Shown piece after piece: positions 1 to 10,394 of a DNA stretch of 64,000 bases. Under the pieces are notes generated by a model. That model searched no databases and had not been told where the DNA came from. It saw nothing but the letters and a program-made list of their open reading frames with translations. Within the stretch, counting starts at the first letter, position 1. Each line of letters starts with the position of its first letter. Origin of the DNA: Polytrichum commune (Eukaryota; Streptophyta; Polytrichopsida; Polytrichales; Polytrichaceae); assembly GCA_950295325.1 (NCBI GenBank), contig OX485806.1:47301169-47365168 (forward strand), in the 5' to 3' direction. The position numbers and the translations under genes were made by a program.

Positions 1-1
1 G

Positions 2-1360
2 GAAGCACCTCCCTCGTCACCCGGAAGCCCGCCACCAACCGTCTCGAGGCCACTCTCTCCCCCTCCCCCGCACCAACATCCGGAAGCCGGACCCAGCCGG
101 GAGACCCCATGGCGAAATGTGGACCTATCCGCTTGGGACTTCCCGGAGAATCCATTCAAGCGGTTCCAGGAGGGGATGGAGGACCTCAAGACCCAGTACT
201 ACCGACTGGAGCACATCGTCAAGGGGGCGAACCATGCTCTGGACGACTGCGGACCCGGAAACATTCTCCGGGAATTGGCAAAGAGGGCGGACCGGAAGGA
301 GCTGGAGCAGGCCAAGACGGAGAACGCCCACCTCACCGCACAGGTAGCGGCTATGACCCAGGAGCTGAGTCAGAAGAGTGAGGAGATCCGGAAGTACCAT
401 GCGGAGCAGGCAGTGCTCTTCAGCCGGATCCGGGAGCTGGTGGGTCATCCGGCGGAGATCGTGAACAAGGCACATCTCTACGACCGGATGATGGAGTCCG
501 GAGAACCGGCTTCCGCCAGGCAGACCCTCCCCATCCTCGTGAAGTATTCACGGACGATGAAGGATCTCCTGGCGGAAATCCAGAGGGTGGTCCCGCCAAG
601 CGGAACACCGCGGAGGGTGCTCTATCCGGGTCCGCCAGGGTCACCAACCGGAACCCTCTACGGGGTGGTTGGTGAAGTAGCCCTGGTTCAGAATCCGCCG
701 GCCTCTGCAGGACCCAGCCAGCAAGGAGGCGGCTCTCGGCCTGGTAATTCCGGAGGGGCTCCGGAAAGGGTCCATTCTCCCCAGGTGAGGCGGAAGAGCA
801 CCGGGTCGGTCCGATCCGGAAGGGGCCAGTCCCCTGTGCCGCGGAACTCAGATAGGTCCCGGACTCCGGATAGGTCCCGGACTCCGGATAGGGCTCGGAC
901 GCCGATCCGGCACCAGACTTCCGATCGGGAGGCCACTCCGAGTAGGGGCAAGGCTCCTATGACCCACGCCTCGCCATCGTCTCCACGGGACTGCCAAGTG
1001 GTGAGTCCATTTCCTCCGCCACACTCGAGAGCGGCCTCCAACAGGGATCCGCGGACGGCTTCACTCTCGGGTGGACGGAATCCGGAGCAGGGCACCGGAA
1101 GCGATCCTTCTCCAGTCCGAAGCATCCGGATGGGGACAGCTTCCGGAACCCCAAGGACAGTCTCCGGGACACCAGGGACCGCTACCCCACGGACCGAGAG
1201 GGCAGCGGATTCGGAGGATGAGGTTGCTCCGTCTCCGAACATGAGGAGGATGCTCACGCGGCTGCAGAAGGCGTCGCCGGCCGGGGGCTCATCCGCCGTC
1301 AGCGGATTAGGGAGTCACTCAAAGGAGGGATCGGCTCCGAAGAAGCACCGGTCTTCTTAA
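2..1360 (+). CDS. C-terminal part of a Gag-like, coiled-coil retroelement protein (family A)
   Basis: The frame is open from base 2 to the TAA at 1358-1360, so the protein starts outside the window and the internal ATG and GTG codons near 117-119 need not be its start. A proline-rich stretch leads into a segment beginning DLSAWDFPENPFKRF. After it comes a heptad-rich helical region rich in Glu, Lys and Leu (about residues 55-130 counted from 119), likely a coiled coil. The C-terminal half is low-complexity Ser/Pro/Arg with a tandem RSRTPD repeat at about 850-900. No zinc knuckle, protease or polymerase motif is visible. The family is not recognised with certainty. A Gag-like role is inferred from the composition and from the LTR-like sequence that follows. 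Codon use is dominated by CCGGA-containing words, unlike the rest of the window. Confidence 0.55.
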   Translation, partial: EAPPSSPGSPPPTVSRPLSPPPPHQHPEAGPSRETPWRNVDLSAWDFPENPFKRFQEGMEDLKTQYYRLEHIVKGANHALDDCGPGNILRELAKRADRKELEQAKTENAHLTAQVAAMTQELSQKSEEIRKYHAEQAVLFSRIRELVGHPAEIVNKAHLYDRMMESGEPASARQTLPILVKYSRTMKDLLAEIQRVVPPSGTPRRVLYPGPPGSPTGTLYGVVGEVALVQNPPASAGPSQQGGGSRPGNSGGAPERVHSPQVRRKSTGSVRSGRGQSPVPRNSDRSRTPDRSRTPDRARTPIRHQTSDREATPSRGKAPMTHASPSSPRDCQVVSPFPPPHSRAASNRDPRTASLSGGRNPEQGTGSDPSPVRSIRMGTASGTPRTVSGTPGTATPRTERAADSEDEVAPSPNMRRMLTRLQKASPAGGSSAVSGLGSHSKEGSAPKKHRSS

Positions 1361-1454
1361 TTAGGGGAGTGGCTAGATTGGTTAGGCAGAAGGGAGGTAG
1401 GCAGGTAGGACTTAGGAGTTTTTGAAGACGATTAATAAAATTTTCCTTTGGTAG

Positions 1455-2746
1455 TGTCAGCGGAAAACCCGGATCTGGATCCGAGAAATCCGGGAGACCG
1501 GGGGTAGTTAGGGTTTTCTTGAGCGGCGGCCGCTTGGGCCGCCGCCCTCAGTTTAGGGATTTTTGAGCCTCTACTTAAGGCTGAATAAGGAGCTTGAGGG
1601 GGGTTCCTTCTCCATTGTTGTATTGTGGTTACTCCTACCCTGAATAAATGGCTTTGCTTCTCACCCCTTTACTTCTCTTGATTGATGTGTGTGTGAATGA
1701 CCCGGAGATCGTTAGTGGAAGAGAAAGGGAGGGCATGAGGGATAGGAGTTCCGGATAGGACATGAGAGAGGAGACCCGGATCAGATCCGGTTACCGCCTT
1801 GTAGATCCTCTCTGAGTGTAGTGGGAGGGAAACCTCACTAATCCGGTAGGTTGGGTAACGTCTAGGTGGGATAGCCGCTGGGAAGATTGGGTGAGATCCG
1901 GAAGGAATCCGGACTTACGCCAATCTGATCTTCTGAAGAGGTCCCACCGTCCTTAGACGGACCTGTCCGGATTAGTGGTACGGATCGCCTAGTTATCTCA
2001 GATTGAGTAGAATCCAAGGTAAAGGTAGCCGGACAGATCCGACGGACGGAGAAGGAGAGGTCCGGATCAGTAAGGATTCCGATAGGAGGCCACCTCCGGA
2101 GTGCAGTAGGAAGAGATCCTCATTGTTCCGAATGCCTGGGTAACGTCCATGTGAGATAGCCGTCGTTAGGACTGGGCAAGATCCGGAAGGTGCCGGACTT
2201 ACGCCATCCGACCTTCTGAAGAGGTCTCACAGTCTTTGGACGGGGTAATCCGGAAAGTGGTACGGGTCACCTACTCATCCCGTCGAGTTAGATCTCCGGT
2301 TGGAATCCGGACTCCTCTGGCCACTATGGTCCCAAGAAACAATCCAGATCTCTCTGCGTGACCTGCCAGGACGGACCTGATCAATCCGGATTGGTTGTGA
2401 GGGAGTTCTCGGATTCTAACCTTATCAAGGACGTCTTCACCGGAAGAAACCAATTATTCTAGAGCGTAGACGTAAAGGGGTGGGTAAGTATTATAAAGAG
2501 GACCTAGAAATAACATCCGGAGAGGTACCCTCCGGAAAAAAAGCTAAGAATGTCCCCAAAGACCAAATATCCGGAAATTAGGATTTCCGGAAATTTGGCT
2601 AAGGAAGAAGAAATAAGCAGGTACGGAGAGTTTTAGACCTTCTACACTTCACAGAATCCCTGGACGATACTAGGGTCATCCGGACAACCCGGATTAGGCA
2701 CTTAAAACCGCCAATCCGGACATTTTGGTGTTCGCGTGTCCCCACA
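1455..2746 (+). mobile_element. Putative 3' LTR of CCGG-rich retroelement A
   Basis: The segment starts TGTCAGC and ends CCCCACA (TG..CA). Its right end coincides exactly with the point where a minus-strand gypsy RNase H sequence resumes at 2747, which supports a true element boundary of about 1292 bp. It contains a polyadenylation-like AATAAA at 1643-1648. By hand I count about 28 CCGG tetranucleotides. A purine-rich stretch lies at about 1385-1410, somewhat far upstream for a polypurine tract. The left flank and partner LTR lie outside the window, so no target duplication can be checked. The left boundary is the weaker call. Confidence 0.5.
1801..2280 (+). repeat. Two diverged tandem units (period about 288 bp) inside LTR A
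   Basis: The block around 1851-1990 (GGGTAACGTC, then GATAGCCG, then GATCCGGAAGG, CCGGACTTACGCCA, TTCTGAAGAGGT and TAGACGG) recurs at about 2138-2275 in the same order with point differences. The two units lie head to tail. They probably arose by an internal tandem duplication of the LTR. Confidence 0.7.
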
Positions 2747-3862
2747 GATCCATCTAGCCAACCTACCATTCAACTCGGCCTTGTTGACTAAGAACTTGAT
2801 CGCCATGTGATCGACAAAGAAAACCACCAAATTACACATAAGGTAATGGCGGAATTTCTTAATCGAGAAGACCATGGCCAAGCATTCCCTCTCCGTTGTA
2901 GAATAGTTTCTCTCTGCAAGGGTTAACTATCGGCTTGCATAAGCTACAGGTTGATCCTTCCATTTTTTTCCTGTCGCTTGACATAATGCACTACCTACAA
3001 CTACTGAGCTAGCATCACAAAACACGTGAAATGGTTTTTCCCAATCCAGTGGCACCAACACCGGATAGGTACTGAGTTTCGACCTCAACTCTTCACATGG
3101 CCTTTGGCATGCATCTGTCCACTCAAACTTACAATCCTTCTTAAGCAATTGCGTGATAGGTACAACAATCTTCGCATAATCCGGTATCAACTCTCTATAC
3201 CAACCTACATGTCCTAACAACTTGGCTATGCCCTTGGCATTGGTTGGAGTGGCCAACTCATCTATGACTGCTATCTTTCGGGATCCGGTTCCCTGTCTTT
3301 CTCACTCACCACATAGCCTAGCAGAACGCCTTTCTGAACTCCCAAAAATGTCTTGTCTGGGTTCAAAGCCAACTACATCTGTCTATATCTAATCAAAGTC
3401 TCTCTCACACATCCTAAATGTTGACTAGAATTTGACTGAGTGCTAAAATCATCAATGAAGATTGTCATGGATTTGTACAACAAGTCGGTGAAGATGTACA
3501 TGACCAGCCTTTGAAACGTGGCTGGAGCATTACACAATTCAAATGGCATGACCACCCACACAAACGTGCCCCAAAGAATGGTAAAGGCCGTTTTGTGAAC
3601 ATCTTGTAGTGCTATAGCGATCTGGTTATAACCCGCATAGCCATCCATGAAAATATAGCAAGTATGCCCCCCTATCTCCTCTAAAAGGAGAGTGATGAAA
3701 CGTAAATTAAAAATGATCCTTTTATGTACAAGCATTCAATTTCTTATAATCCACACACACCCTCAACTTCCCATTCTTCTTCTTGACCAACACCATCGGA
3801 GACACCCAATCCGTGATTTCTACAGGCTTTATAAAACCAACCCTCAACAACCTTTCTAATAC
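2747..3862 (-). pseudogene. GypB-1: Ty3/gypsy reverse transcriptase/RNase H fragment
   Basis: Read on the minus strand from 3862 down, this encodes gypsy RT palm and fingers (TDWVSPMVLVKKKNGKLRVC, VDYKKLNACT, the catalytic FIDDF version of YxDD at about 3455) and the start of RNase H (FHVFCDAS at about 3010). The sequence closely parallels GypB-2 at 27240-28360. It lacks protease and Gag upstream and integrase downstream. The frame is broken several times, including a TAG at 3373-3375. Both ends are sharp: at 2747 it is cut by element A and at 3862 it abuts GypA sequence. It is a dead fragment; the family assignment is secure. Confidence 0.85.
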
Positions 3863-4218
3863 TGTCCAGATGGTAGAGAAGTCAAGGCTGGTCTCAAGCA
3901 TGCCATGTACTAACCGCGTTGACACTGATCACATAAGAGCATAGTAACCGCTCCTTTCTTCTCTCCACATACAAAACATGAAAGACCCTCTAGCACGACA
4001 GCCAGTTCAGGATGAACTGTACCTTCAATAGGTAGATGACATGGGGCACAGTTTTTGGAATGCTCGCGACATTCCTTGCCATCCTTGCCTTCCAACAACA
4101 ACAAATCACTTCGCAACACGTCTTTCACCCAAAGGATATTGCGCCCCGCCCTGATATCCAATGTCATAGGCGCCTCACGTTGGAGATAAACATAATTCCC
4201 TTGTTGGAATGTCCGCAA
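3863..4218 (-). pseudogene. GypA-1 post-integrase tail with truncated PHD finger
   Basis: The tail continues the polyprotein after integrase: a short beta-rich segment (GNYVYLQREAPMTLD), a spacer with NCAPCHLP, then CFVCGEKKGAVTMLLCDQC, which supplies the first four Cys ligands of a PHD-type zinc finger. Next is a TAG where Trp is expected, then YMACLRP, so the usual His ligand has become Tyr. The last Cys pair is missing because the sequence breaks at 3863 into GypB-1. In chromatin proteins PHD fingers usually read histone tails. Here one occupies the place of the chromodomain found in chromoviral integrases. Confidence 0.7.
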
Positions 4219-4224
4219 CTGAGA

Positions 4225-5842
4225 TCAGTAAGCACCACTGTGAATGCGTGCATAACGCAATGTGTCATGGTGTTGAGCAATGGACAAATTCTCCATGGCC
4301 ATAGGCATGGCCTTTTGGAAGAATTGAGCCCGCTCCTGCAAACACTCTGCCCAAATGTTTGGGTCATCCAAGTCCACAACAGGAGCTAGTTTTTCCTGAA
4401 TGGAACTCGGGAGTATAGGCTCACGTCCATACAACAACTTATACGGGCTGTAGGACGCCAAAGAAGCATGCCTACTAAATTGATAGCCCATAGAAATCCA
4501 AGGCAATATGAGGTCCCAATCCCGATGGCTTCCCCGAAGTAATCCATACTTCGTCAAGCCACGCTTAATTGTCTGAACAACCCGTTCAGCCAAGCCATCT
4601 GCCTCCGGATGATCCCGAGAGGTGGTGCGGTGATCTATGAGCGCCTTAGTGCACAACTCCTCAAAAACACCGAGGAACTCCCTCCCGTGGTCCATCAATA
4701 CCTCGGCCGGTACTCCAAAACGTGCCAACACACGATCCCAAAAAGGCGGCCGCGGCCAACTCTGCAGAGTTTTGGGGTAAAGCAACAAGCTCCATCCACT
4801 TGCTAAAATGCTCCACCATCACCAAAATGTACTTTGCTCCACATGGTGTAACCGCCAACGGTCCTGCAAAGTCCAGCGACCAACGGTAGCCCAATCCCAT
4901 GATAGGCAAGGGTTGTAATTGAGGTGACAAGGTGTTAAAACCAAACCTGATCCGATCACAAACTTCACACCTCCCAACATAAACAGCTACCTGTTGATAC
5001 ATGCCAGTCCACCAATATTGGCCACGCAACATCGAATGTGTCTTGCGTATGCCAAAATGCCCAAGTTCCCCGTGCACTTGTCGCACCAAGGAGGCCCTCT
5101 GATCCGGCCTAGGGACAATGCACCTTGTTCCATCCGACCACAATCGAAATAACAAACCGTTCTCCCAACGGAACTTTGTTATTCGATGTCCAATCCTATT
5201 CCTTTCCATTGCCGATGTCGACGAAGGAAAGGTCCCTTGCTGAAGCTTATGCAATACAGGAAGATCCTCCCATATATCTGCAATAGCTTGAGGTCGATCA
5301 GTCTCATCATCCGAGCCCTGTATCGGAACCTCAACAGCCGCACCAAAAAATAAAGTGAGGTAAGCAGCCGCGTGCCAACCTGGAACCACCTCTCGATCAC
5401 AATCTCCATGCCACTTGGCCCTAGTCAAGTCCTCATCTGAAGGACTTGGATTGTTTGAGAGTCCATCTGCATCCAAGTTGGTAATCCCAGCACGATGCAC
5501 CACCTCAAAGTCGTACACCTGGAGCAATAAAACCCACTTGCCGAGCTTGCTAGTAAGTTTATCCGACTCCATGAGCCACTGTAATGGCTGATGGTCAGTC
5601 ACCAAAGTAAAGTGTTGACCATAAAAATATGGCTGGAAATGAGCAATAGCCCACACCGCCACGAATGTTTCTCCCTCATAAGATGAATAATTGGCTTCCG
5701 CCGTATTGTTGCTTCGCGACGCATAAGCAACAACATGCTCCTGGCCAAAGTCATCATTTTGAGTGAGAACTGCTTCCAAACCCAATGAGCTCCAGTCCAT
5801 ATGCAACTGGAAAGATTTGGAAACATCAGGACGTTGAAGCAC
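4225..5842 (-). pseudogene. GypA-1 RNase H and integrase
   Basis: A long frame (5842-4661) holds the end of RT and RNase H (SYEGETFVAVWAIAHF, TDHQPLQWLM) followed by the integrase HHCC zinc domain (HGELGHFGIRKTH, CEVCD) and the first catalytic Asp (WSLDFAGP). It then shifts frame near 4737, where an extra C is present relative to GypA-2. The second frame (4788-4225) carries the rest of the integrase core: the second Asp in VLMDHGREF, the catalytic Glu in HPEADGLAERVVQ, and the C-terminal LLYGREPILP. The three acidic residues are present, but the frameshift inactivates the copy. Confidence 0.85.
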
Positions 5843-5919
5843 TGGAGCTGTACCCAGTTTCTACTTCAATATCTCAAATGCATGTTTGTTGCTCACGACC
5901 CCAAGTCCAAAGTTGGTCC

Positions 5920-6894
5920 TTACTCGTGAGAATGATGAGCAGTTTGGCAATCAAGCTCAAGATCTTGACGAATCTCCGGTAGTAATTCGCTAAGCCCAAG
6001 AAAACACGAAGTCTTGGCACATCGACCGGTGCCGGAACCTCCTGGAACAATCATATGCCCCAGATATGCCAGCCGGTCATGGAAAAACTTGCACTTGCCG
6101 TGGTGCAAGCGCAATCCCCACCGCTACAACCGTTCAAAAACGGCTTGCAGATGCCTCACATGCTCTTGTGGTGTGCTGCTGAAGATGATCACATCGTCTA
6201 TGTAACACCGAGCAAAGGGCAAGCCAAAGAGGACCTGGTCCATCACCCTTTGGAACTCAGCAGGTGCATTCTTGAGGCCAAATGGAAGAAACTTCCAATG
6301 GTAAAGTTGATCCTTCCCATCTTGATCAACTCCCCAGAATGCCGTATTCATCCGGTCTCCCACAAGTAATGGGAGCTGGTGATAGCCGGATCTTAAATCC
6401 AACGTGCTAAAGACTTGAGCAAATCCGAGGGCATCAAACAACTCCTCTGGGATTGGCATGGGATACCAATCCGACTTGGTCTTCCGGTTAACTGGACGGT
6501 AATCCCCGCACATCCGCTTCTCCGTCCAATTGCCAAAGATATCCTTCTTCGATGGCATAACCGTAGCACAAGCATACTCCCCGTTGGACAGTTCGATTAA
6601 CCTTGCTGCCAAGAGCTCTTGGCAACCCACCTGAACGCCAATCCGCTCGGAAACACTGAGCCTTTAAGGTCTCCAAAAAATGGGATGGTCGTCCTCCAAC
6701 TGAATGTGGATGGGTTTTCTTTTATAACCTTCAAGATCTTGAAGGCTAAAAGAAAAACACCTACGGTACGTGCGAATAAATGCTCGTACTTTCCGTGCCT
6801 CAGCACCAGTGAAATGAGGGCCCAATTCCAATGGCCAATCATCAAACTCTGTGGTCTCCCTCTCCACTAGAAGAGAGCCACCTGGTGCTGGCAC
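5920..6894 (-). pseudogene. GypA-1 reverse transcriptase
   Basis: Reading down the minus strand, the start of the RT region (LVERETTEFDDWPLELGP, about 6870) leads to the fingers/palm motifs MCGDYRPVNRKTK, LDLRSGYHQ and FGLKNAPAEFQRVMD and the catalytic YIDD (RCYIDDVIIFS at about 6190). A TAA near 6664 replaces a Tyr codon seen in GypA-2, and the frame shifts again after 6124 (HHGKCKFFHDRLAYLGHMIV lies in another frame). The polymerase catalytic pair is intact, but the frame is broken. Confidence 0.85.
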
Positions 6895-7189
6895 GGACTC
6901 TAACTGCTAATGAGAGGAGGGGGCATTAACCATGCCCCCAACCTCCGTGCTAGTACTAGAGTCTAGCATTTCTTCATCACCACCAATATGTGATGATGAA
7001 GCCACCATCAAAGGTGAAGAAGCCAAAGCAGTATAAACTCATTGAGCTCGGAGCTCCTCCATCACCTGCTGATCGAATCGAAAAATTCGTTCGGCTTCTC
7101 CAACCATGACCTCAATTTCTTCCTCCATGGATGTGGACCGCTATGCCCCCTGACCAGAATCCTCTGCCCCCAGAGACAACAACTGGTCA

Positions 7190-8170
7190 CCATGATGCCG
7201 TTGCAATGCAAGGCATAAACCAACAGTCCACACCATGGTATGAAGATCCATGGCTTGGCCCAACACGAAGCGTCGTTGACCCTCAGAAAGGCCAGGAGCT
7301 GCAGTGGTGCCAGTGCGGAATCCCATGGCCCGCTTTCGTTCGTCAGCCAATGGTTCGGTGTGGATTTTGGTGTTAGCATCCCACACCATACCCAGCCCTC
7401 GATCGCGGAAGGCGAATGACTGTGGAAACGTCATAAACGTGGGAAATGCCCGCTGTGGTGCCACCACTTTGTTGACCAATGCCAACGGGGGTAAATCATC
7501 TCAAACAACCGGCAAAGAGGTCTAGTTTGGATCCAAGATGTCATCCACCTTTTGATCAAAAGGTGGAGGCACTGCAGAAAATGCTACAGCTAAGGTAGAT
7601 GACGATGTGAGGTTGGTCCAAATCCACCGAGGCCGGTGGGCATAAGAACCAATGCTCACGGCATCCACAAAAATGGGGTCTCCAAGGTGTTGACAAACAT
7701 AATGACCTCCTTCCAATACCTTGTCCCGAGAGTCTCCCAACAAAGGTACATTCTCGAAGATATACCCTGGAGGGGAAGGTTGGTGGGTAACCACCACTGC
7801 ATAAGCCGGATGAGGTCCCAGAAAATGCTAGACCTTGGATCCTCTAAACCTCGGCCTGTTCTAGCACGTGAGTGGCCTTGGCATGGCCAACCCGCAACCA
7901 CCATATCCACCGGACCCAAGTGTTGTAAGTCGGCCTCACTGATGAGTGTAACATCACGAGGGAGACGTGAAAAACACCCACGAATGGCACTCGGGTGTAA
8001 CTGCTGGGGGTACAATACCATCATGTGAAGATGGTGACAAGCCACACGGGTGGACACCTAAGAGTTGTCCACATAGACATATTGTTTGGCCGTGAGGCCA
8101 ACCTCCAATACGGCTGCTAATCATGTGCCGATGCCCCCAAACAACTCCACCAAAGTAATCCCAGTGTTTG
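7190..8170 (-). pseudogene. GypA-1 DNA cytosine-5 methyltransferase domain
   Basis: The domain lies between protease and RT. Motif I is ITLVELFGGIGT (about 8165-8121), the SAM-binding loop. Motif IV is VVAGWPCQGHSRAR, with the catalytic Cys codon at 7881-7883, followed by GRGLEDPRS. Motif VI is IFENVPLLGDS and a motif VIII-like segment is YAHRPRWIWTNL. Near the end are ADERKRAMGF and RRFVLGQAMDL (motifs IX-X). The order I-IV-VI-VIII-IX-X is collinear as in DNMT3-type enzymes, not permuted as in plant DRM. A TGA after GGIGT, a TAG just downstream and a frameshift near 7795 disable it. Known role of the family: transfer of methyl from SAM to cytosine C5. Its use in retrotransposition is inference. 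Confidence 0.85.
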
Positions 8171-9671
8171 GAGGGCGCCACAAAATAGGACGTGCCAACG
8201 TGGACGGAGTATCCGGTATAAATGGTGTGGTAAAACCGAGAGAGAGGACAATGTCCTCACACCTTCGGAATAAGCCGGCGGAATCACGCCACGGTGGTAA
8301 AGGGTCCTTGGGGTGGCATATCAAGGCATTCTTAGGTGCCATCTCTCGTGGGTCTTCAACACTCCCCATGAATGCCAGTGACTCCTCCAACAATGCGGAA
8401 CCATAATGCAAAGTATCCACAATAGCGCCACATCCAAAGACCATGGATAATGGTGCTATGGTCGCGGCCGCTGCGAATGCCACAGGAATAAGCTCCCTGC
8501 GGCCGTCCCCAGCTGACCAACCTGGTCGGATCCACGCCTCCTCAGTCCAGTTGTCCAAACCAAAGCCAAAAGGGTAAAATGCTTGCTGACCAACTAAAAT
8601 GTCAGAGTTGGTCGCATCCGTCACTGCATACCTAAGAAGAAGAAGAGCAGGTGGATCTCCAGGTTTCACTCGGAAGCTAAGCTGTAATAGCCCCCGTGTA
8701 TAACCTGTGGCCCGCTCCACGTGACCAACGGATGTGACAATGGTGAATGGACAGGGAGCCAACTCCTCGGCCGCCAATCCCAAGTCCTAGGCAAGCCTCT
8801 TGCTGATCATAACTGGTTGTGCCCCTGAATCCATCATCACACAACGGGGAGCAACTCGAGTGGCATTGCCCTCAGTCCGACTGACCACCAAAATGTCGGT
8901 ATCATTCACCATACGCATGACACCGGGTTGAATGCCGCGGTGCTCATGTGGAGGTCTAGCAACTACATCATACACATAAGCTGCTCCCGCAGATTGTGGT
9001 GAGTCATAAGACGTGGTCGGCTCCCTGTCATCTAAGGTGTGTGCGTCAAAAGATGCAATGGTCTCTACGGCAAACTTTGCTTGCCGTTTGGCCACTTCAT
9101 CGGGGTCTTCAGAAGCAAGGATGTCCGTGGTGGCTTGGGCCACGGTCAGAGAAGGTGAGGATGCCTTCCCTTCCAAAATCCTACCTGCTAAGTGGAAAAC
9201 CTTAGCAGGTTGGAACTCTGGCGATGACCACTCCATTACCGTGAACAAAGGGGTGTGCAACACTTTGGACATTGCCCCGAGCTCGTAAGCTATCCACAGA
9301 CTTCCTTGTGGTCGAGGGCATGGCTCGTGACACGGATTGAGCCCGTGTCACCGCTGCGGAACTCAACATTTCTCCCGAGGCTCCGAACATATAATAATTC
9401 GGAGTGGAAGAACTAGCCTTAGCGGCGGAGGAGGATGGTGAGTCTAAGATTTGGCCGGATGACGCTAAACTTTTGAACCTCTCCTCCAATGCTCCAATCT
9501 TCGCCTCCAACGTCTTCTCCCGATCAAAAGAAGGACGTTTCTCTGGAGGGAGAATGAAGCAGTTCTCCACCGTGTGATTGTTCCGCCCACAATGGGAACA
9601 CGTCAACTGCTTGGATAAATGTTTACCCGCCCCCTTCGTCAAATCCTTCGCGGGAACAAATGGTTTCCACT
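8121..9671 (-). pseudogene. GypA-1 Gag C-terminus, aspartic protease and linker
   Basis: The 5' frame (9642-9202) holds one CCHC knuckle, CSHCGRNNHTVENC, followed by a Ser-rich tail with a short helical segment (EAKIGALEERFKSL). A shifted frame (9272-8121) holds the retropepsin-like active site CVMMDSGAQPVMI and, later, ATNSDILVGQQ, the second half of the protease fold. These are followed by a linker of about 130 residues that runs straight into methyltransferase motif I. A TAG at 8787 sits where GypA-2 has CAG. The first CCHC knuckle is missing because the copy is interrupted at 9672. Confidence 0.75.
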
Positions 9672-10394
9672 TGTGAGCCCAAATTAGGTGGCCACATGTG
9701 GTTTTAAGCCGTGGAGTTTTTAAAACTTGGGTTTGGAATTCCTTTTAATTATTCAAAACATAAAAAGAGTGGTACATTGAAATTTAATTTAGATTAAGCG
9801 TTAGGCTAGATTGTTAGAAGTTAGTGCTAAAAGTGTGAAGTTGAGATTTTACAAATTAGTTAGTTGGATCAATAGGATTTAGGCCTTAAGGCTTTACGTG
9901 CTGGGTCAATTGTATTAGAATGGGCATTGTTAGTGTTCATATTAGGGGGGGGGGGCACTGTACCCTAGCAATTTACGGATCCAGGGGCCGGGATTTTCTG
10001 GTATGCTCGGGAGGCTGGTTTTTTACTCTCTCTGGAAGGAGCTATGTGGAGGGGCGCCACTGCAAGAGGTCGGGAGATGGTTGCATATTCACAGTGCAGG
10101 GAAGGTTACATAGGGGGGATAGGCTGAGACGGAAGCAATGTGGCTAATCGACGGCCTAGAGTGCTGGTTCGGTGAGCTCGGAACCAGAAATGGGGAAGGG
10201 GATTTACTCGATTGCCGCTCGGACATAGAAACATGAGAATGCGTGCAAAAGAAATTGAATCGACTGAGAATGGTTTGGCTGCCGAGGGTGCAAAAAAATC
10301 TCTGAGGGCTGGCGGCCACAATGTGGGAAGCATTCTGGGTAGTTGCCTAAGAATTACTTCGGAAATCAGGAACAGGGGAAGGCGGTAAGGAGTT
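9672..10394 (+). mobile_element. Left part of a GypB-family LTR interrupting GypA-1
   Basis: It begins TGTGAGCCCAAA like three other LTRs of this family in the window, and shares the CATAAAAAGAGTG block about 100 bp in. A run of 11 G lies at 9945-9955. The left end falls exactly where the GypA-1 Gag frame stops. The matching right part appears to be 21342-22115, beyond GypA-2. Together they make about 1.5 kb, the usual length of this LTR family here. Confidence 0.7.

Larger units (their letters stand above)
3863..9671 (-). mobile_element. GypA-1, main (3') part of a methyltransferase-bearing Ty3/gypsy element
   Basis: On the minus strand this block carries, in order, second Gag zinc knuckle, protease, C5-methyltransferase, RT, RNase H, integrase and a truncated PHD finger. 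Its 5' side stops at 9672, where a GypB-type LTR begins with TGTGAGCCC. The missing 5' part (Gag N terminus and LTR) appears to be the block at about 22165-25479, because the two Gag pieces do not overlap. The 3' side is cut inside the PHD finger at 3863, so its own 3' LTR is absent. Many stops and frameshifts make this copy inactive. Confidence 0.8.

Noticed and set aside
119-1360. Start of the family A protein at 119
   Set aside because: The frame is open to the left edge of the window and 119 is a GTG, so the protein more likely begins upstream of the window.
3863-4218. Chromodomain at the integrase C-terminus
   Set aside because: The Cys spacing fits a PHD finger; no chromodomain aromatic cage pattern is visible.
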